64,000 bases of DNA from an uncultured Amaricoccus sp. (lineage in GTDB: Bacteria > Pseudomonadota > Alphaproteobacteria > Rhodobacterales > Rhodobacteraceae), in assembly GCF_937891315.1 (NCBI RefSeq), contig NZ_CALAGI010000142.1, forward strand, positions 1 through 64,000, written 5' to 3'. The notes under the pieces are model-generated. The model saw nothing but the letters and a program-made list of their open reading frames with translations. It searched no databases and was not told the DNA's origin. Both the position numbers and the translations under genes were made by a program. Below are positions 62,066 to 64,000 of the stretch, one piece after another. Numbering within the stretch: position 1 is the stretch's first letter; each line of letters opens with the position of its first letter.

Positions 62066-63135
62066 TCGGCCGGCGCGCATTGCTCGCCGCCGGCGGGGCG
62101 CTCGCTCTCGGTGCCGGCGGCTGGCGGCTCACCACCGGATCGATGGCCGGCTACGATCGATGGGCGGCCGAACTGCGCGCCTGGCCGGCCGCTCCGGAGA
62201 TCGCCGCGCTGGTTCGCCTCGCGACGCTGGCACCGAACAGCCACAACAGCCAACCCTGGCGCTTCCGGATCGGTCCGGACCGGATCGACATCGGCCCCGA
62301 TCTCGCGCGGCGGGTCCCGGTGGTCGATCCCGACGACCATCATCTCCATGTGAGCCTTGGCGCCGCCGTCGAGACGCTGGCGATCGCCGGCGCCGCGCTC
62401 GGGCGGCCGGGCGAGGTGGTGCTCGGCCCCGATGGACCGGGCTTTGTCCATTCGGCCGGCTCGCCGCGGCCGGGTCCGTTGGCCGAGGCGATTCCCCGCC
62501 GCCAATCGACCCGCGCCGAGTATGACGGCCGGCCGCTCGACGTCGAGACGCTGGGCGCGCTGGCGGCCGCGGCCGGGATGCCCGGCGTCCGGCTGATCCT
62601 GCTGACCGAGCCGGCGGTTCTCGGTCAGGTACGGGATCTCGTCGTCGCCGCCAATGGCGCGCAGATGGGCGACCCGGCCTTCATGTCCGAGCTGCGCGAC
62701 TGGATCCGGTTCAATCCGCGCGCGGCGATCGAGACCGGAGACGGGCTTTTTTCCGGCGCCAGCGGCAATCCCAGTCTGCCGACGGCGCTGGGCCGGGCCG
62801 TCTTTCCATGGGTGATCACGGCCGCCGGCGAGAACGAGCGTTATGCGCGCCAGCTCGCCTCCTCGGCGGGTTGCGCGGTCTTCTTCGCCGAGCGCGCCAA
62901 CCCCGAGGGCTGGGTACAGGTCGGTCGCGCCTGCCAGCGCTTCGCTCTCGCAGCGACGGCGCGAGACGTCCGGCTCGCCTTCGTCAACCAGCCCGTCGAG
63001 GTGGCGGCGTTCCGTACCGCGCTCGCGGCGCTGGCCGGCGAGCCCGATCGGCGCCCTGACCTTCTCCTCCGCTTCGGCCGCGGCGCGCCGCTTCCCTTCT
63101 CGCCGCGCCGCCCGGTCGCCGCCGTCGTCGCGTGA
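62062..63135 (+). CDS. Acg-like nitroreductase-family protein with Tat-type start
   Basis: A 357-residue protein of the Acg/nitroreductase-fold group. Family features are RLATLAPNSHNSQPWRF, DPDDHHLHVSLGAAVETL, IPRRQSTRAEYDG and QVGRACQRFALAATARDVRLAFVNQP. The N terminus (IGRRALLAAGGALALGAGGW) has a twin arginine and hydrophobic core, so Tat export or membrane anchoring is likely. It may bind FMN; substrate unknown. Coupled to ligA and to recG. Confidence 0.83.
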   Translation: MIGRRALLAAGGALALGAGGWRLTTGSMAGYDRWAAELRAWPAAPEIAALVRLATLAPNSHNSQPWRFRIGPDRIDIGPDLARRVPVVDPDDHHLHVSLGAAVETLAIAGAALGRPGEVVLGPDGPGFVHSAGSPRPGPLAEAIPRRQSTRAEYDGRPLDVETLGALAAAAGMPGVRLILLTEPAVLGQVRDLVVAANGAQMGDPAFMSELRDWIRFNPRAAIETGDGLFSGASGNPSLPTALGRAVFPWVITAAGENERYARQLASSAGCAVFFAERANPEGWVQVGRACQRFALAATARDVRLAFVNQPVEVAAFRTALAALAGEPDRRPDLLLRFGRGAPLPFSPRRPVAAVVA

Positions 63136-64000
63136 GTCGCCCGGACATTCTCTTTCCGCTGTTCGCGGAGCTGACCGGACTCGACGGCATCGGGCCGAAG
63201 CTGGCGCGGCTCTTCGCCCGCCTCGGGATCGAGAAGCCGGCGGACCTGCTCTTCACGCTGCCGGTCTCCGGGGTCGATCGCCGCCTCCGCGCCTCGATCC
63301 GCGAGATCGCGCTGCCGGGCGTCGCCACGGTCGAGGTCGAGATCGGGCTGCATCATCCCGGTGCCACCCGGACCCGGCCCTATCGCATCCATGTCCGCGA
63401 CGCGCTGACCGAGTTCCAGCTGGTCTATTTCCACCCGCGCGCCGAGTGGTTGCGCGCGACCTTCCCCGCGGGCCAGCGGCGGATCGTCTCGGGCCGGGTC
63501 GAGCTGTTCGACGGCATCGCCCAGATGGCGCATCCCGACCATGTGCTGCGTCCCGGCGGCGGCGAGCGGTTGGCCGAGTTCGAGCCGGTCTATCCCCTGA
63601 CCGAGGGCCTGACCCAGCGCGCCGTGACCCGCGCCGTCGCCGAGGCGTTGATCCGCGTCCGCCCGCTGGCCGAATGGATCGAGCCGAGCCTCAAGGCGCG
63701 GCGGCGCTGGCCGGACTGGGACGCCGCGCTGACCGCCGCCCACGCGCCCGGCGGCCCGGCCGACCTCGCCCCCACCGCGCCGGCGCGCGAACGGCTGGCC
63801 TATGACGAGCTTTTCGCGCATCAGGTGACCCTCGCGCTGGCACGGGCGCATATGAAGCGGCCAAAGGGGCACGTGACCGCCGGCGACGGGCATCTGCGGG
63901 CGGCGGTGCTCGCGGCGCTGCCCTATCGCCCGACCGGCGCCCAGACCCGGGCGGTGGCCGAGATCACCGGCGACATGGCGACGCCTGTCCGGATGAACCG
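63132..64000 (+). CDS. recG: ATP-dependent DNA helicase RecG (5' part)
   Basis: The first 289 codons of RecG, which remodels stalled replication forks and branched DNA. The wedge domain opens PLFAELTGLDGIGPKLARLFARLGI, and DLLFTLPVSGVDRR and FQLVYFHPRAEWLRATFPAGQR follow. The window ends at MNR, just before the expected Walker A. GTG start overlapping the previous stop (GTGA). The gene continues beyond 64000. Confidence 0.94.
   Translation, partial: MSRPDILFPLFAELTGLDGIGPKLARLFARLGIEKPADLLFTLPVSGVDRRLRASIREIALPGVATVEVEIGLHHPGATRTRPYRIHVRDALTEFQLVYFHPRAEWLRATFPAGQRRIVSGRVELFDGIAQMAHPDHVLRPGGGERLAEFEPVYPLTEGLTQRAVTRAVAEALIRVRPLAEWIEPSLKARRRWPDWDAALTAAHAPGGPADLAPTAPARERLAYDELFAHQVTLALARAHMKRPKGHVTAGDGHLRAAVLAALPYRPTGAQTRAVAEITGDMATPVRMN

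Overview
The window is a dense, GC-rich stretch of chromosome from an alphaproteobacterium, most likely a member of the Rhodobacterales. The indicators are a sciP-ctrA pair, a petABC (cytochrome bc1) operon whose Rieske protein resembles Rhodobacter homologues, a gene-transfer-agent type endolysin/holin pair, the order uvrC-pgsA-moaD-moaE, and hom, glpX and recJ lying close together. About 68 protein genes and two tRNA genes are supported. No rRNA, IS element, CRISPR array or intact prophage is visible. The identification rests on gene content and remembered family similarity; no database search was run.

Layout. 0.27-2.9 kb: a DUF2235 hydrolase and a sorbosone-dehydrogenase-like protein, divergent. 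3-8.4 kb (minus strand): moaE, moaD, pgsA, uvrC, a pteridine-reductase-like SDR, a small zinc-ribbon membrane protein and sppA. 8.7-15.4 kb: a choline to glycine betaine module, with betIBA on the minus strand and choXWV on the plus strand, sharing a near-perfect BetI-type palindrome between them. 15.6-18.7 kb: lrgAB and a Calx-beta/RTX secreted protein. 19.3-26 kb (plus): gpmI, an EnvC-like factor, ctpA and rppH, then minCDE. 26-33.5 kb: an ATP-dependent DNA ligase, an aminotransferase, an RraB-like protein, a HipA-like kinase and petABC. 33.6-42.5 kb: a methyltransferase, a YqaA-like membrane protein, rsfS-rlmH, ppk2, hom, a GNAT enzyme, glpX and recJ. 42.56-42.78 kb: two tandem tRNA-Glu genes with different anticodons (UUC and CUC).

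42.8-55.6 kb is one long minus-strand block: acyltransferase, murI, argC, a YihY-like protein, ccmE, GTA endolysin, GTA holin, ccmF, ccmH, an enoyl-CoA hydratase/isomerase, glnE and an HDAC-like amidohydrolase. The endolysin/holin cassette lies inside the cytochrome c maturation cluster. 55.9-64 kb: two uncharacterised proteins, mnmA, sciP, ctrA, then ligA, an Acg-like nitroreductase and the start of recG, which runs off the window.

The most connected biology is cell cycle, division and lysis: minCDE, an EnvC-like amidase activator, CtrA with its inhibitor SciP, and the GTA lysis pair. In related bacteria GTA release depends on CtrA. A 10-bp half-site-like sequence, TTAACCAATC, occurs upstream of both ctrA and the endolysin. 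Many adjacent genes overlap through TGATG, ATGA or GTGA junctions, which suggests translational coupling. Several starts are not ATG: TTG for minD and petA, GTG for many genes, and possibly CTG for rsfS. Most long antisense ORFs here are artefacts of high GC content and were left out.
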